This document shows positions 27,323 to 36,259 of a DNA stretch of 63,231 bases, piece by piece. The DNA is taken from contig NZ_BOMZ01000097.1 of NCBI RefSeq assembly GCF_016862455.1, forward strand, positions 1 through 63,231. Direction: 5' to 3'. The DNA is from Actinoplanes utahensis. GTDB taxonomy: Bacteria; Actinomycetota; Actinomycetes; Mycobacteriales; Micromonosporaceae. A program made the position numbers and the translations under genes. Below the pieces are notes generated by a model, which was given only the letters and a program-made list of their open reading frames with translations, was not told the DNA's origin and did not search any database. How positions within the stretch are numbered: position 1 is the stretch's first letter; every line of letters starts with the position of its first letter.

Positions 27323-28306
27323 CTAGGCGGGCGAGCCGGCGATCGCGGCGAGCGCCGGATCCTTCCAGACGTGCACCCGCTGCGGGCTGCGGTGGTCCAG
27401 GCCGGACAGGCCGGCCATGGCGCCGAGCGCCTCCGCGTAGATCTGGTCGGGGTCGAGACGGCGCAGCTCCTCGGCCAGCTCGTCACCGACCGGCCGCTTC
27501 GGCAGCGGCATGTAGCGGTCCTCCTGGCCGGTCCGGCTGAACAGCGCCGTGCCCTCCTCGCGGGTGACCCGGACGCAGTCGCCGTTCTCGCACTGCAGCT
27601 CCACCGCGTGCATGCGCGGAGCCCGGTCGGTGTGCTCCAGCACCGGTTCGATACCGAGCCGGGACTTCAGCCAGCCGAGCATCAGCCAGGCGGTGGGGTC
27701 CCGGTCCGGCGCCACGATCCGGGCGCCGATGACGCGCGCCTCGGTGCTGTCGAACGCGCCGGCGACCAGGGTCCGCCACAGCGTGATCCGGGTCCAGGTG
27801 AGGTCGGTGTCGCCGGGCGCGTAGTCGACGGCCCGCTGCTTGAGAGCGGCGACCGGGTCGGGCGACTGTGCGCTGTCGGTGATCCGCCGTTCCGAGACGA
27901 CGCCCAGGAAGTCGTTGGCGATCATGTTCGGCGGCTCCTCGTGCCACCAGGTGACCACCGGCACGTCCGGGGCGAGCAGCGGCATCACGACCGACTCGGC
28001 GTGCAGGGCGAGACGGCCGTACATCCGCATGACGACCGCCTCGGCCGGGCCGAGACGCCCGCCTACGACGATCTCGGCGTCCAGCCGGCTGCGGCCCTCC
28101 AGGTCGGAGCGGACCACGATGAGCAGGCGGCACGGGTGCGCGGCGGCGGCGATGGTGGCCGCGGCCTCGGCCTCCCGGACCTTCTTCTCCTCGACCACGG
28201 CGATCAGGGTCAGCGCCAGGCCGGAGGCCACGCCGCCGGCGCTGCGGCGCTCCGCGGCCAAGGCCTTGACGACCTCGTTGCCGGTGGTGTCCCACAGACC
28301 GATCAT
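27323..28306 (-). CDS. opcA: Glucose-6-phosphate dehydrogenase assembly protein OpcA
   Basis: 327 aa. OpcA is the actinobacterial and cyanobacterial protein needed for full G6PD activity. The family features MIGLWDTTGNEVVKAL at the N-terminus, HPCRLLIVV, VVTWWHEEPP and the C-terminal ELQCENGDCVRV are clear. ATG overlaps the zwf stop by ATGA, indicating coupled translation with its client. Confidence 0.94.
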   Translation of the reverse strand: MIGLWDTTGNEVVKALAAERRSAGGVASGLALTLIAVVEEKKVREAEAAATIAAAAHPCRLLIVVRSDLEGRSRLDAEIVVGGRLGPAEAVVMRMYGRLALHAESVVMPLLAPDVPVVTWWHEEPPNMIANDFLGVVSERRITDSAQSPDPVAALKQRAVDYAPGDTDLTWTRITLWRTLVAGAFDSTEARVIGARIVAPDRDPTAWLMLGWLKSRLGIEPVLEHTDRAPRMHAVELQCENGDCVRVTREEGTALFSRTGQEDRYMPLPKRPVGDELAEELRRLDPDQIYAEALGAMAGLSGLDHRSPQRVHVWKDPALAAIAGSPA

Positions 28307-29820
28307 GCCCGCCTCCAGGTACGGCCTTCACGCGCCAGCATCTCGTCGGAGGCCCGTGGCCCCCACTCGCCGGCCCGGTACGGTTCCGGCTTGGTGTCCG
28401 CCCAGGCGGCTTCCAGGGGGTCGATGACCCGCCAGGACTGTTCGATCTCGGCGGCGTCCGGGAAGAGGGTCCGGTCACCGATCAGCACGTCCAGGACGAG
28501 ACGCTCGTACGCCTCCGGGCTGGACTCGGTGAACGCCTCGCCGTACTGGAAGTCCATCGCGATGTCGCGGACCTCCATCGAGGTGCCCGGCACCTTGGAG
28601 CCGAACTTCAGGACCACGCCCTCGTCCGGCTGCACGCGGATGACCAGCTGGTTGTGGCCCAGCATCTCCACGTCGGCCGGGTCGAACGGCAGGTGCGGCG
28701 CCCGCTTGAAGAGGATCGCGATCTCGGTGACCCGGCGCGGCATCCGCTTGCCGACCCGCACGTAGAACGGGACGCCGGCCCAGCGCCGGTTCTGGATGCC
28801 GAGGCGGACGGCCGCGTACGTCTCGGTGGTGGAGCCGGCCGGGATGTTCGGCTCCTCCAGATAGCCGACGGCACGCTCACCGGCGACCCAGCCGGGAAGG
28901 TACTGCCCGCGGACGGAGCCGGTGGAGATGTCCGGCGGCAGACTGATGGCCCGGAGGACCTTCAGCTTCTCCGCGCGTACCTCCTGGGGGTCGAAGCTCG
29001 TCGGCTCCTCCATGCCCACCAGGGCGAGCAGCTGCAGCAGGTGGTTCTGCAGCACGTCGCGGGCGGCGCCGGAGGCGTCGTAGAACGCCGCCCGGGTGCC
29101 GATGCCGACGTCCTCGGCCATGGTGATCTGCACACTGTCGACGTACTTCGAGTTCCACACCGGCTCGAACAGGCTGTTCGCGAAGCGCAGCGCCAGGATG
29201 TTCTGGACCGTCTCCTTGCCGAGGTAGTGGTCGATCCGGAAGACGTCCTGCGGGTTGAAGACGTTGTCGACCAGCTCGTTGAGCTGCACGGCGCTCTGGT
29301 AGTCGTGGCCGAACGGCTTCTCCACGACGACCCGCCGCCAGCCGCCGGTCTTGGCGTTGTCGGCCAGGCCGGTCCGGTTCAGCTGGTTGAGCACCAGCGG
29401 GAACGCGGCAGGCGGGATGGAGAAGTAGAAGGCGGTGTTGCCGGTGATGCCGTTACGGACGCGGAGGTCGTCGAGGGTCTCGGCGAGCTTGTCGAAGTCC
29501 TCGTCGTCGTCGAACGATCCGGGAACGAAGTGGAACTGGCTGGTCAGGCGCTGCCAGACATCCTCGCGCCACGGGGTCCGGGCGCCCTTCTTGGCGGCCG
29601 CGTAGGCCAGCGACTCGAAACTGCCGTCACCCCAGTCGGCGCGGGCGAAGCCCACCACCACGAAACCCGGGGGCAGCAGACCGCGGTTGGCCAGGTCGTA
29701 CACGGCCGGGATGAGCTTCTTTCGGGACAGGTCACCGGTGACCCCGAAGATCACCAGAGCGCAGGGCTCCGGGATCCGTGGTAGCCGTCGGTCCTGTGCG
29801 GTGCGCAGCGGATTACCCAC
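28303..29820 (-). CDS. zwf: Glucose-6-phosphate 1-dehydrogenase
   Basis: 505 aa, entry enzyme of the oxidative pentose phosphate pathway. VIFGVTGDLSRKKL is the NADP-binding loop, and RIDHYLGKETVQNI is the substrate site with the catalytic His neighbourhood. VVEKPFGHD and the C-terminal WGPRASDEML are typical. GTG 29820 follows CAGGAT by 6 bases on the minus strand, so the transcript is probably leaderless and starts here, separated from tal by a terminator. Confidence 0.96.
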   Translation of the reverse strand: MGNPLRTAQDRRLPRIPEPCALVIFGVTGDLSRKKLIPAVYDLANRGLLPPGFVVVGFARADWGDGSFESLAYAAAKKGARTPWREDVWQRLTSQFHFVPGSFDDDEDFDKLAETLDDLRVRNGITGNTAFYFSIPPAAFPLVLNQLNRTGLADNAKTGGWRRVVVEKPFGHDYQSAVQLNELVDNVFNPQDVFRIDHYLGKETVQNILALRFANSLFEPVWNSKYVDSVQITMAEDVGIGTRAAFYDASGAARDVLQNHLLQLLALVGMEEPTSFDPQEVRAEKLKVLRAISLPPDISTGSVRGQYLPGWVAGERAVGYLEEPNIPAGSTTETYAAVRLGIQNRRWAGVPFYVRVGKRMPRRVTEIAILFKRAPHLPFDPADVEMLGHNQLVIRVQPDEGVVLKFGSKVPGTSMEVRDIAMDFQYGEAFTESSPEAYERLVLDVLIGDRTLFPDAAEIEQSWRVIDPLEAAWADTKPEPYRAGEWGPRASDEMLAREGRTWRRA

Positions 29821-29851
29821 GTTGCCATCCTGCCAGTTTTTTGAAGACGGA

Positions 29852-29885
29852 GCGGCCTGTCGCGAGGTCTCCCGCGACAGGCCGC
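29852..29885 (-). terminator. Terminator hairpin between tal and zwf
   Basis: A 13-bp perfect stem (29852-29864 with 29873-29885), 8-base loop, 12 bases after the tal stop codon. It divides tkt-tal from zwf-opcA-pgl. Confidence 0.7.
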
Positions 29886-29897
29886 TGATGCTGCTCG

Positions 29898-31034
29898 TCA
29901 GGCAGCGTCGCTGGGGTTCTTCGCGCCGGAGGAGGCGGCCTTGAGGGACTTGGCGACGCCCTCCAGGAGCTCCTTCCAGCTGGCCTCGAACTTCTCGACG
30001 CCCTCGTCCTCCAGGACCGTGAAGACGTCGGCGAGGTCGACGCCGACGGCCTCGAGGTCGCTGAAGACCTTGTGGGCGTCCGCGTAGGCGCCGGTGATGG
30101 TGTCACCGCGGGTGGTGCCGTGGTCCTCGTACGCGAAGATGACCGACTCCGGCATGGTGTTGACCGTGCCCGGCGCGATCAGCTCCTCGACGTAGATGGT
30201 GTCGAGGAAGTCGGGGTTCTTCGTGCCGGTGGACGCCCAGAGCGGACGCTGCGGGTGGGCGCCGGCGGACTCCAGGGCCTTCCAGCGGTCGGTGCCGAAG
30301 ACCTCGGTGTACGCCTCGTACGCCAGCCGGGCGTTGGCGATGGCCGCCTTGCCCTTGAGCGCCTTGGCCTCGTCCGAGCCGGTCTTGTCGAGGCGCTTGT
30401 CGATCTCGGTGTCCACGCGGGACACGAAGAACGACGCGACCGAGCCGATCTTGGAGAGGTCGTGGCCGTTCGCCTTCGCCTGCTCCAGGCCGGCCAGGAA
30501 CGCGTCCATGACCGCCCGGTAACGCTCGACCGAGAAGATCAGCGTGACGTTGACGCTGATGCCCTCGGCCAGCACCCGGGTGATGGCGGGCAGGCCGGCC
30601 AGCGTCGCCGGGATCTTGATGTAGAGGTTGGGCCGGTCGACCAGCCACCACAGCGTCTTCGCCTCGGCGACGGTGGACTCCGTCTCGTGCGCCTTGCGCG
30701 GGTCCACCTCGATCGAGATCCGGCCGTCGACGCCGTTGGACGCGTCGTACGCCGGGCGGAACACGTCGGCCGCCCAGCGGACGTCCTTGGCGGTCATCAG
30801 GCGGATCGCCTCTTCGACCGTCACACCCTGCGCGGCCAGGTCACGCAGCTGCTCGTCGTACGCGTCGGCGTCGGACAGCGCCTTCTGGAAGATGCTCGGG
30901 TTCGTGGTCACGCCGACCACGTGCTGCTCGGTGCGCAGCTTGTCCAGCGAGCCGCTGGTCAGCCGGACCCGGGAGAGGTCGTCGAGCCACACCGCGACAC
31001 CCTGGGCGGACAGTTCGGCCAGTCTGTCGGTCAT
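29898..31034 (-). CDS. tal: Transaldolase
   Basis: 378 aa, the long actinobacterial class. Motifs: GVTTNPSIFQKAL, VDGRISIEVDPRKAHET, LYIKIPATLAGLPAI with the Schiff-base Lys in IKIPAT, and LWASTGTKNPDF. ATG 31034 is chosen because AGGAG lies 11 bases upstream; the TTG three codons earlier overlaps that site. It follows tkt by 39 bases in the same direction. Confidence 0.95.
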   Translation of the reverse strand: MTDRLAELSAQGVAVWLDDLSRVRLTSGSLDKLRTEQHVVGVTTNPSIFQKALSDADAYDEQLRDLAAQGVTVEEAIRLMTAKDVRWAADVFRPAYDASNGVDGRISIEVDPRKAHETESTVAEAKTLWWLVDRPNLYIKIPATLAGLPAITRVLAEGISVNVTLIFSVERYRAVMDAFLAGLEQAKANGHDLSKIGSVASFFVSRVDTEIDKRLDKTGSDEAKALKGKAAIANARLAYEAYTEVFGTDRWKALESAGAHPQRPLWASTGTKNPDFLDTIYVEELIAPGTVNTMPESVIFAYEDHGTTRGDTITGAYADAHKVFSDLEAVGVDLADVFTVLEDEGVEKFEASWKELLEGVAKSLKAASSGAKNPSDAA

Positions 31035-31073
31035 TTCCCTCAACTCCTGAATGAAGGTCGAATCGAATAGAAG

Positions 31074-33188
31074 TCAGTTGCCGGTCTTGTGACCGGTGAT
31101 CTCGCCGACCCTGGCAAGGGAGGCATGGGCCTTCGCGACGACGTTGTCAGCGGTGAAGCCGAACTGCTCGAACAGGACCTTCGCCGGCGCGCTGGCGCCG
31201 TAGTGCTCGATGCTGACGGCCTCGCCGGCGTCGCCGAGGAGACGGTCCCAGCTCATCCGGATGCCGGCCTCGACGGTGACGCGGGCCTTCACCCCGTTCG
31301 GGAGGACCTGCTGCTGGTAGGCGGTGTCCTGCTGGAAGAACCACTCCTGGCAGGGCATCGACACGACCCGGGTCGGGGTGCCCTCGGCCTCCAGGCGCTC
31401 CTGCGCGGTCAGCGCGATCGACACCTCGGAGCCGCTGGCGATCAGGATCACGTGGGGCTGGCCGCTGGACGCCTCGGAGAGGATGTAGCCGCCCTTGAGG
31501 GTGCCCTCCGCCGACGCGTACTTGCTGCGGTCGACGGTCGGCAGGTTCTGCCGGGACAGCGCCAGCGCGGTCGGCCGGTCGGTGTGCTCCAGGGCGCCAC
31601 GCCACGCGTACGCGGTCTCGTTGGCGTCGGCCGGGCGGACCACGTCGAGGCCGACGATGGCGCGCAGCGCGGTCAGCGTCTCGATCGGCTGGTGCGTCGG
31701 GCCGTCCTCGCCGAGACCGATCGAGTCGTGCGTCCACACGAAGACGACAGGCAGCTTCATCAGCGCGGAGAGGCGAACCGAGCCGCGCATGTAGTCGGAG
31801 AAGACCAGGAAGGTGCCACCGTACGGCCGGGTGCCGCCGTGCACCGCGATGCCGTTGAGGATCGAGCCCATGCCGTGCTCACGGATGCCGAAGTGCAGCG
31901 TGCGGCCGTACTCGTGGCCGGGGAACTCCTTGGTCGCGTACTCCGTGGGGATGAAGGACGGCTCGCCCTTCATGGTGGTGTTGTTGCTCTCCGCCAGGTC
32001 GGCGGAGCCACCCCACAGCTCGGGGAGCACCGGCGCGAGCGCCTCCAGGATCTTGCCGGACGCGGCGCGGGTGGCCAGGCCCTTCTCATCCGCGGGGAAC
32101 TCCGGCAGCGCGGAGTGCCAGCCCTCCGGCAGGGTCCGGGTGGAGAGCCGGTCGAACAGCGCCTTGCGCTCGGCGTTGGCGGAGGCCCAGGCGTCGAACT
32201 TCTGCTGCCACTCCGCGTGCGCGGCCTTGCCCCGCTCGACGACCTGCTGCGCGTGCTTGACGACCTCGTCGTCGATCGCGAAGGGCTCGTCGGCGAAGCC
32301 CAGGATCTCCTTGGTGGCGGTGATCTCGGCGGCGCCCAGGGCGGAGCCGTGGATCTTGCCGGTGTTCTGCTTCTTCGGCGCCGGGTAACCGATGATCGTC
32401 TTGAGGACGATGAACGACGGCTTGTCGGTCACCGACTTGGCGGTCTGGATCGCGTCCCAGAGCGCCTCGACGTCCTCGTTGTACTCACCCTCGCCCCGCC
32501 AGTTGACGGTCTGGACGTGCCAGCCGTACGCCTCGTAGCGGGCGCCGACGTCCTCGTTCTTGGCGATCCGGGTGTCGTCCTCGATGGAGATCTCGTTGTC
32601 GTCGTAGATCACCACGAGGTTGCCGAGCTTCTGCACCGACGCGATGGCGCTCGACTCGTGGCTGACGCCCTCCTCGATGTCGCCGTCGGAGGCGATCGAG
32701 TAGACGTAGTGGTCGAACAGGGACTCACCGGCCGGGGCGTCCGGGTCGAGCAGGCCGCGCTCCCGGCGGGCCGCCATGGCCATGCCGATCGCGTTGCCGA
32801 TGCCCTGGCCGAGCGGCCCGGTGGTGATCTCGACGCCGGGGGTGTGCCCGTACTCCGGGTGGCCCGGGGTCAGCGAGTCCCACTGGCGCAGGGACTTGAG
32901 GTCGTCGAGGGACAGGCTGTATCCGTTGAGGTACAGCTGCACGTAGAGGGTGAGGCTGGAGTGACCGCAGGACAGCACGAACCGGTCGCGCCCCGCCCAC
33001 TCCGGGTCCGTGGGGTCGTGCCGCAGCACTTTGTTGAACAGCAGGTAGGCCGCGGGCGCGAGGCTCATGGCGGTGCCGGGGTGGCCGTTGCCGGCCTTCT
33101 CCACGGCGTCCGCGGCCAGCACCCGGGCGGTGTCCACCGCCTTGCGGTCGAGGTCGGACCAGTTGAGAGCGGGGTTAGTGGCAGCCAC
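31074..33188 (-). CDS. tkt: Transketolase
   Basis: 704 aa thiamine-diphosphate enzyme. Motifs: AGNGHPGTAMSLAPAAY, RDRFVLSCGHSS, TTGPLGQGIGNAIGMA, the ThDP site IASDGDIEEGV to YDDNEISIED (GDG-x-NN type, here GD-I), and THDSIGLGEDGPTHQP. GTG 33188 has GAGGAGC upstream. First gene of the minus-strand pentose phosphate set, divergent from ctaB. Confidence 0.96.
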   Translation of the reverse strand: MAATNPALNWSDLDRKAVDTARVLAADAVEKAGNGHPGTAMSLAPAAYLLFNKVLRHDPTDPEWAGRDRFVLSCGHSSLTLYVQLYLNGYSLSLDDLKSLRQWDSLTPGHPEYGHTPGVEITTGPLGQGIGNAIGMAMAARRERGLLDPDAPAGESLFDHYVYSIASDGDIEEGVSHESSAIASVQKLGNLVVIYDDNEISIEDDTRIAKNEDVGARYEAYGWHVQTVNWRGEGEYNEDVEALWDAIQTAKSVTDKPSFIVLKTIIGYPAPKKQNTGKIHGSALGAAEITATKEILGFADEPFAIDDEVVKHAQQVVERGKAAHAEWQQKFDAWASANAERKALFDRLSTRTLPEGWHSALPEFPADEKGLATRAASGKILEALAPVLPELWGGSADLAESNNTTMKGEPSFIPTEYATKEFPGHEYGRTLHFGIREHGMGSILNGIAVHGGTRPYGGTFLVFSDYMRGSVRLSALMKLPVVFVWTHDSIGLGEDGPTHQPIETLTALRAIVGLDVVRPADANETAYAWRGALEHTDRPTALALSRQNLPTVDRSKYASAEGTLKGGYILSEASSGQPHVILIASGSEVSIALTAQERLEAEGTPTRVVSMPCQEWFFQQDTAYQQQVLPNGVKARVTVEAGIRMSWDRLLGDAGEAVSIEHYGASAPAKVLFEQFGFTADNVVAKAHASLARVGEITGHKTGN

Positions 33189-33446
33189 GTCGGTTGTGCT
33201 CCTCGGGCAAAATTATGGAACCCTTTTCGGCTTGACCCTATCCAGTAGGGCTAAACGTCCGCGCAGCGAACGCCCCAGGCACATACGCTGTGAGCGGACA
33301 CGCCAGTTCAACGGATGTGACCGTCTGCACCCGTACCGGGTGCCCCCAGCAGCGGAGACGACGGCGCGTAGGCTGTCCGGGCGAGCCGCCGGGTCGTACC
33401 CGGTTCACGGCCGCGAAATAAAGCCGATGCCGGAAGGTGGCTGTCC
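33189..33446. promoter_or_regulatory. Divergent tkt/ctaB promoter region
   Basis: 258 bases with no gene. CATAAT (reverse complement of 33212-33217) is a likely tkt -10 box; TAGGCT (33370-33375) is a possible ctaB -10 box with a leader of about 70 bases. No clear operator seen. Confidence 0.35.
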
Positions 33447-34403
33447 GTGAGCATGATCACCGAGCGTCCCGTCCAAAGGCGGACGCCCGGCGTGGCAGAG
33501 CGCCCTGCGGGCGCCGAGGCCCGGCGGAGCTGGCTCGCGCTCTTCCGGGCGTACCTCGCCCTCACCAAACCGCAGATCGTCGAACTGCTGCTGGTCACGA
33601 CCGTGCCCACGATGATGCTCGCGGCGAAGGGCTGGCCGGATCCGGTCACCTTCGCTGCGGTGCTGGTCGGAGGCGGTCTGGCGGGTGGCGCGGCGAGCGC
33701 GCTCAACTGCTACATCGACCGTGACATCGATCAGGTGATGCGGCGTACGAAGCGGCGCCCGCTCCCGGCGAACGTGATCACCCCGAAGGCCGTGCTCATC
33801 TTCGGCCTGACCCTGGCTGTGATCTCGGTCGCGCTGATGGCGGTTCTCACCAATTGGTTGGCCACCGCGCTGACCGCCTTCTCGATCTTCTACTACGACG
33901 TCGTCTACACGCTCTGGTTGAAGCGGCGCACCCCGGCGAACACGTTCTGGGGTGGCGTGTGCGGCGCGGCGCCGGTGGTCATCGGATGGGCCGCGGTGAC
34001 CGGGACGATCCCGGCGATGGCGTGGGCCCTGTTCGGCATCGTCTTCTTCTGGCAGATGCCGCATTTCTACGCACTTGCCGTGAAGTACAAGGACGACTAC
34101 GCCCGGGCCGGCATTCCGATGCTGCCGGTGGTGCGCTCGATGCAGCGGGTGAACTTCGAGATCCTCGTCTACACCGTTCTCACGGTGGTGGTCTCGCTGG
34201 TCGCCTGGCCGCTGGGGCACGGACTGGGCCCGATCTACGGGGTGACGGCGATCGTGATGGGCGGTGTCTTCCTGGCCGAGGCGATCCGGCTGGTCCGGCA
34301 GACCCGGGCCGGCGTGACGGTCAAGCCGATGCGACTGTTCCATCTGTCCATCACGTACCTCACGGTGGTCTTCATGGCCGTCGCGGTCGACGCTCTGATC
34401 TGA
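33447..34403 (+). CDS. ctaB: Protoheme IX farnesyltransferase (heme O synthase)
   Basis: 318 aa UbiA-family membrane enzyme that converts heme B to heme O for cytochrome aa3 oxidase. Nine TM helices; the prenyl-diphosphate motifs are NCYIDRDIDQVMRRTKRRPLP and YKDDYARAGIPMLP. GTG 33447 with GGAAGG upstream; ATG 33453 is the alternative. ctaA, the next enzyme in the pathway, lies 2 kb away on the other strand. Confidence 0.95.
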   Translation: MSMITERPVQRRTPGVAERPAGAEARRSWLALFRAYLALTKPQIVELLLVTTVPTMMLAAKGWPDPVTFAAVLVGGGLAGGAASALNCYIDRDIDQVMRRTKRRPLPANVITPKAVLIFGLTLAVISVALMAVLTNWLATALTAFSIFYYDVVYTLWLKRRTPANTFWGGVCGAAPVVIGWAAVTGTIPAMAWALFGIVFFWQMPHFYALAVKYKDDYARAGIPMLPVVRSMQRVNFEILVYTVLTVVVSLVAWPLGHGLGPIYGVTAIVMGGVFLAEAIRLVRQTRAGVTVKPMRLFHLSITYLTVVFMAVAVDALI

Positions 34404-34607
34404 CCCGGCCGTCGCACAGGATGCCCGGATTGCCCACTAGTGCTAGTTACTGTCCGTCACTCGAAGGGCGGATTGGCGGGCGCGTCGCAATTCGGGCGTA
34501 ATCGGTCTAAAACAATGGCCCGAATCTTGAAACCTGCAGGTAACACGAGTCACAAAAATCGATCGGAGTGCACACGGCGCGCCGGTTGACTGCTTAGGCT
34601 GCGGACC

Positions 34608-34901
34608 ATGGCAGAAGGTTCCGTAACGACGCTGACCTCAGAGATCAAGTCTTTCGCCGCCGGTCACGGCGGCGCCAAGGCGGTGATCGAGTACGTCGGC
34701 AAGCGCGGCGCCCGCATCGTCCTCGTCGGAGGCGACGGCGAGTGGTCCGACCAGTTCGCCCCGGACACCGGTGTCGCGCGTGAGGCGTGCGACCACGCGG
34801 GCGTCCAGGTGGAGAACGAGTGGGAGCGCGAGCTCCTGGAGCAGATGCGGCCCAGCAACGACCTGTGGCGTTCGATGTCGCGGCGGAGCATGGCCCGCTG
34901 A
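34608..34901 (+). CDS. Conserved small actinobacterial protein of unknown function
   Basis: 97 aa, soluble, acidic. The sequence alternates strands and helices (EIKSFAAGHGG, AVIEYVGKRGARIVLVGGDG, WERELLEQMRP). It recalls a conserved Micromonosporaceae hypothetical, but I cannot name a domain. ATG 34608 follows TAGGCT by 7 bases, so it is probably leaderless. Its stop overlaps the ATP-grasp start (TGATG), so the two are likely co-translated. Confidence 0.7.
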   Translation: MAEGSVTTLTSEIKSFAAGHGGAKAVIEYVGKRGARIVLVGGDGEWSDQFAPDTGVAREACDHAGVQVENEWERELLEQMRPSNDLWRSMSRRSMAR

Positions 34902-35779
34902 TGGGCCGTGACGCCCGGATCGCCCTGGTCACCTCGGCGGACCTCCCCGATCTGTGGGACGACGACCACCCCCTGCGCGACGCGCTGCGCGAGCGCGGGG
35001 TGACCGTCGAGGCGGTCCGCTGGGACGATCCGGCGGCCGACTGGTCCGGCTACGACCTCGCGGTGATCCGGTCCCCATGGGACTACGTGGCCCGCCGTGA
35101 GGAGTTCGTCGCCTGGGCCCGCACCGTCCCGCGCCTGGCCAACCCGGCCGCGATCGTCGCCTGGAACACCGACAAGCGGTACCTGCGCGACCTCGCCGCG
35201 GCCGGCATCCCGATCATCCCGACCGAGTTCATCGGCCCGGGGGAGAGCTGGACCCCGCCGTCCCAGGGCGAGTGGGTGGTCAAGCCGACGATCAGCGCCG
35301 GCAGCCAGGACACCTCCCGGTACCGGCTCCCCGGCGACGCCACGCTCGCCACGGCACATGTGGAGCGGCTCACCGGCGCCGGGCGGACCGCGATGATCCA
35401 GCCGTACCTGTCCGCGGTGGACACCGCCGGCGAGACCGCGGTGCTGTGCACCCCGGACGCCTCCGGCGAGCTGACGTTCAGCCACGGCATCCGGAAGGCG
35501 CCGATGCTGACCGGGCCGGCCGGCGCGCCGATCGACGCGAGCTCGGAGCGCATCACCCCGCGTGACCCCTCGCCGGCGGAGATCGAAGCGGCGGCGCGGG
35601 TCCTCGCGGTCATCCCGGGCGGGGCCAAGCAGCTGCTGTACGCGCGGGTCGACCTGATCCCCGGCCCGGACGGCACGCCGACGCTCATCGAGCTGGAGCT
35701 CACCGAGCCGTGCCTGTTCCTGCGGACCGCACCCGGTTCCGCCGACCGCCTGGCCGACGCGATCCTGGCCCGCCTCTGA
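34901..35779 (+). CDS. ATP-grasp domain protein (RimK/DcsG-like ligase)
   Basis: 292 aa. An N-terminal pre-ATP-grasp part (ARIALVTSADLPDLWDDDHPL, VEAVRWDDPAADW, DLAVIRSPWDY) precedes the ATP-grasp core: NTDKRYLRDLAAAGIPIIPT, EWVVKPTISAGSQDT and LIELELTEPCLFL with the metal-binding acidic residues. The general layout resembles the stand-alone ATP-grasp ligases that include DcsG of D-cycloserine biosynthesis; the substrate here is unknown. Coupled with the 97-residue protein upstream. Confidence 0.8.
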   Translation: MGRDARIALVTSADLPDLWDDDHPLRDALRERGVTVEAVRWDDPAADWSGYDLAVIRSPWDYVARREEFVAWARTVPRLANPAAIVAWNTDKRYLRDLAAAGIPIIPTEFIGPGESWTPPSQGEWVVKPTISAGSQDTSRYRLPGDATLATAHVERLTGAGRTAMIQPYLSAVDTAGETAVLCTPDASGELTFSHGIRKAPMLTGPAGAPIDASSERITPRDPSPAEIEAAARVLAVIPGGAKQLLYARVDLIPGPDGTPTLIELELTEPCLFLRTAPGSADRLADAILARL

Positions 35780-35838
35780 CCCGGCGGCGGCCCTTGCCCG
35801 CCTCCGGCGCGGCGGCGTTCATCGCCGTCTCCGGCACC

Positions 35839-35867
35839 ACGAAAGGCCGCCTCCGGCGGCCTTTCGT
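35839..35867 (+). terminator. Terminator hairpin after the ATP-grasp gene
   Basis: A 13-bp perfect stem (35839-35851 with 35855-35867) and 3-base loop. No T-run follows. Confidence 0.7.
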
Positions 35868-35932
35868 ATGCGGGGACCGACCGGTCTTCCCTGGTGCTGC
35901 CGCGGCCCATCGCGTCGAGTGGTTCCGCAGTT

Positions 35933-36133
35933 CTGCGTGGACAGCTGCGGTCCGTTTCGTGCCGCAGCTGTCCACGCAGTGGTGGGGGCGGTTGTGTGGT
36001 GGGTTGCGGTCCGTTTCGTGCCGTAACTGTCTACGCAGTGGTAGGGCTGGTTCTGTGGTGGGTTGCGGTCCGATGCGAGCCGCAGCTGTCCACGCAGCCC
36101 TGCCCGTCCCGGTCGGGGTGACCGGGACGGGCA
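35933..36133. repeat. 59-bp tandem repeat array with long hairpins
   Basis: Units start at 35946, 36005 and 36064 (last one partial), opening with TGCGGTCCGTTTCGTGCCGC. Bases 35933-35950 are the exact reverse complement of 35962-35979, an 18-bp stem; the same right arm recurs at about 36020 and exactly at about 36079. A 13-bp stem (36101-36113 with 36121-36133) closes the array. The remaining bases of the 480-base gap between the ATP-grasp gene and ctaA hold no credible gene. Confidence 0.85.
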
Positions 36134-36259
36134 TGCATGATCGGCACCGGGGGACGGCCGGGAGGGAACGCCTGCCGCAGCCGCCGCGAGTCACGGGACC
36201 TTCGTGGCGCGTACCGGAGAAGGGTCTGGGAAGAGCAACCGCGGACCGTCAGCCGGGGG

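Noticed and set aside
35933..36133. Coding repeats on the minus strand
   Set aside because: The open reading arises from the 59-bp non-coding repeat and lacks a ribosome binding site or known domain.
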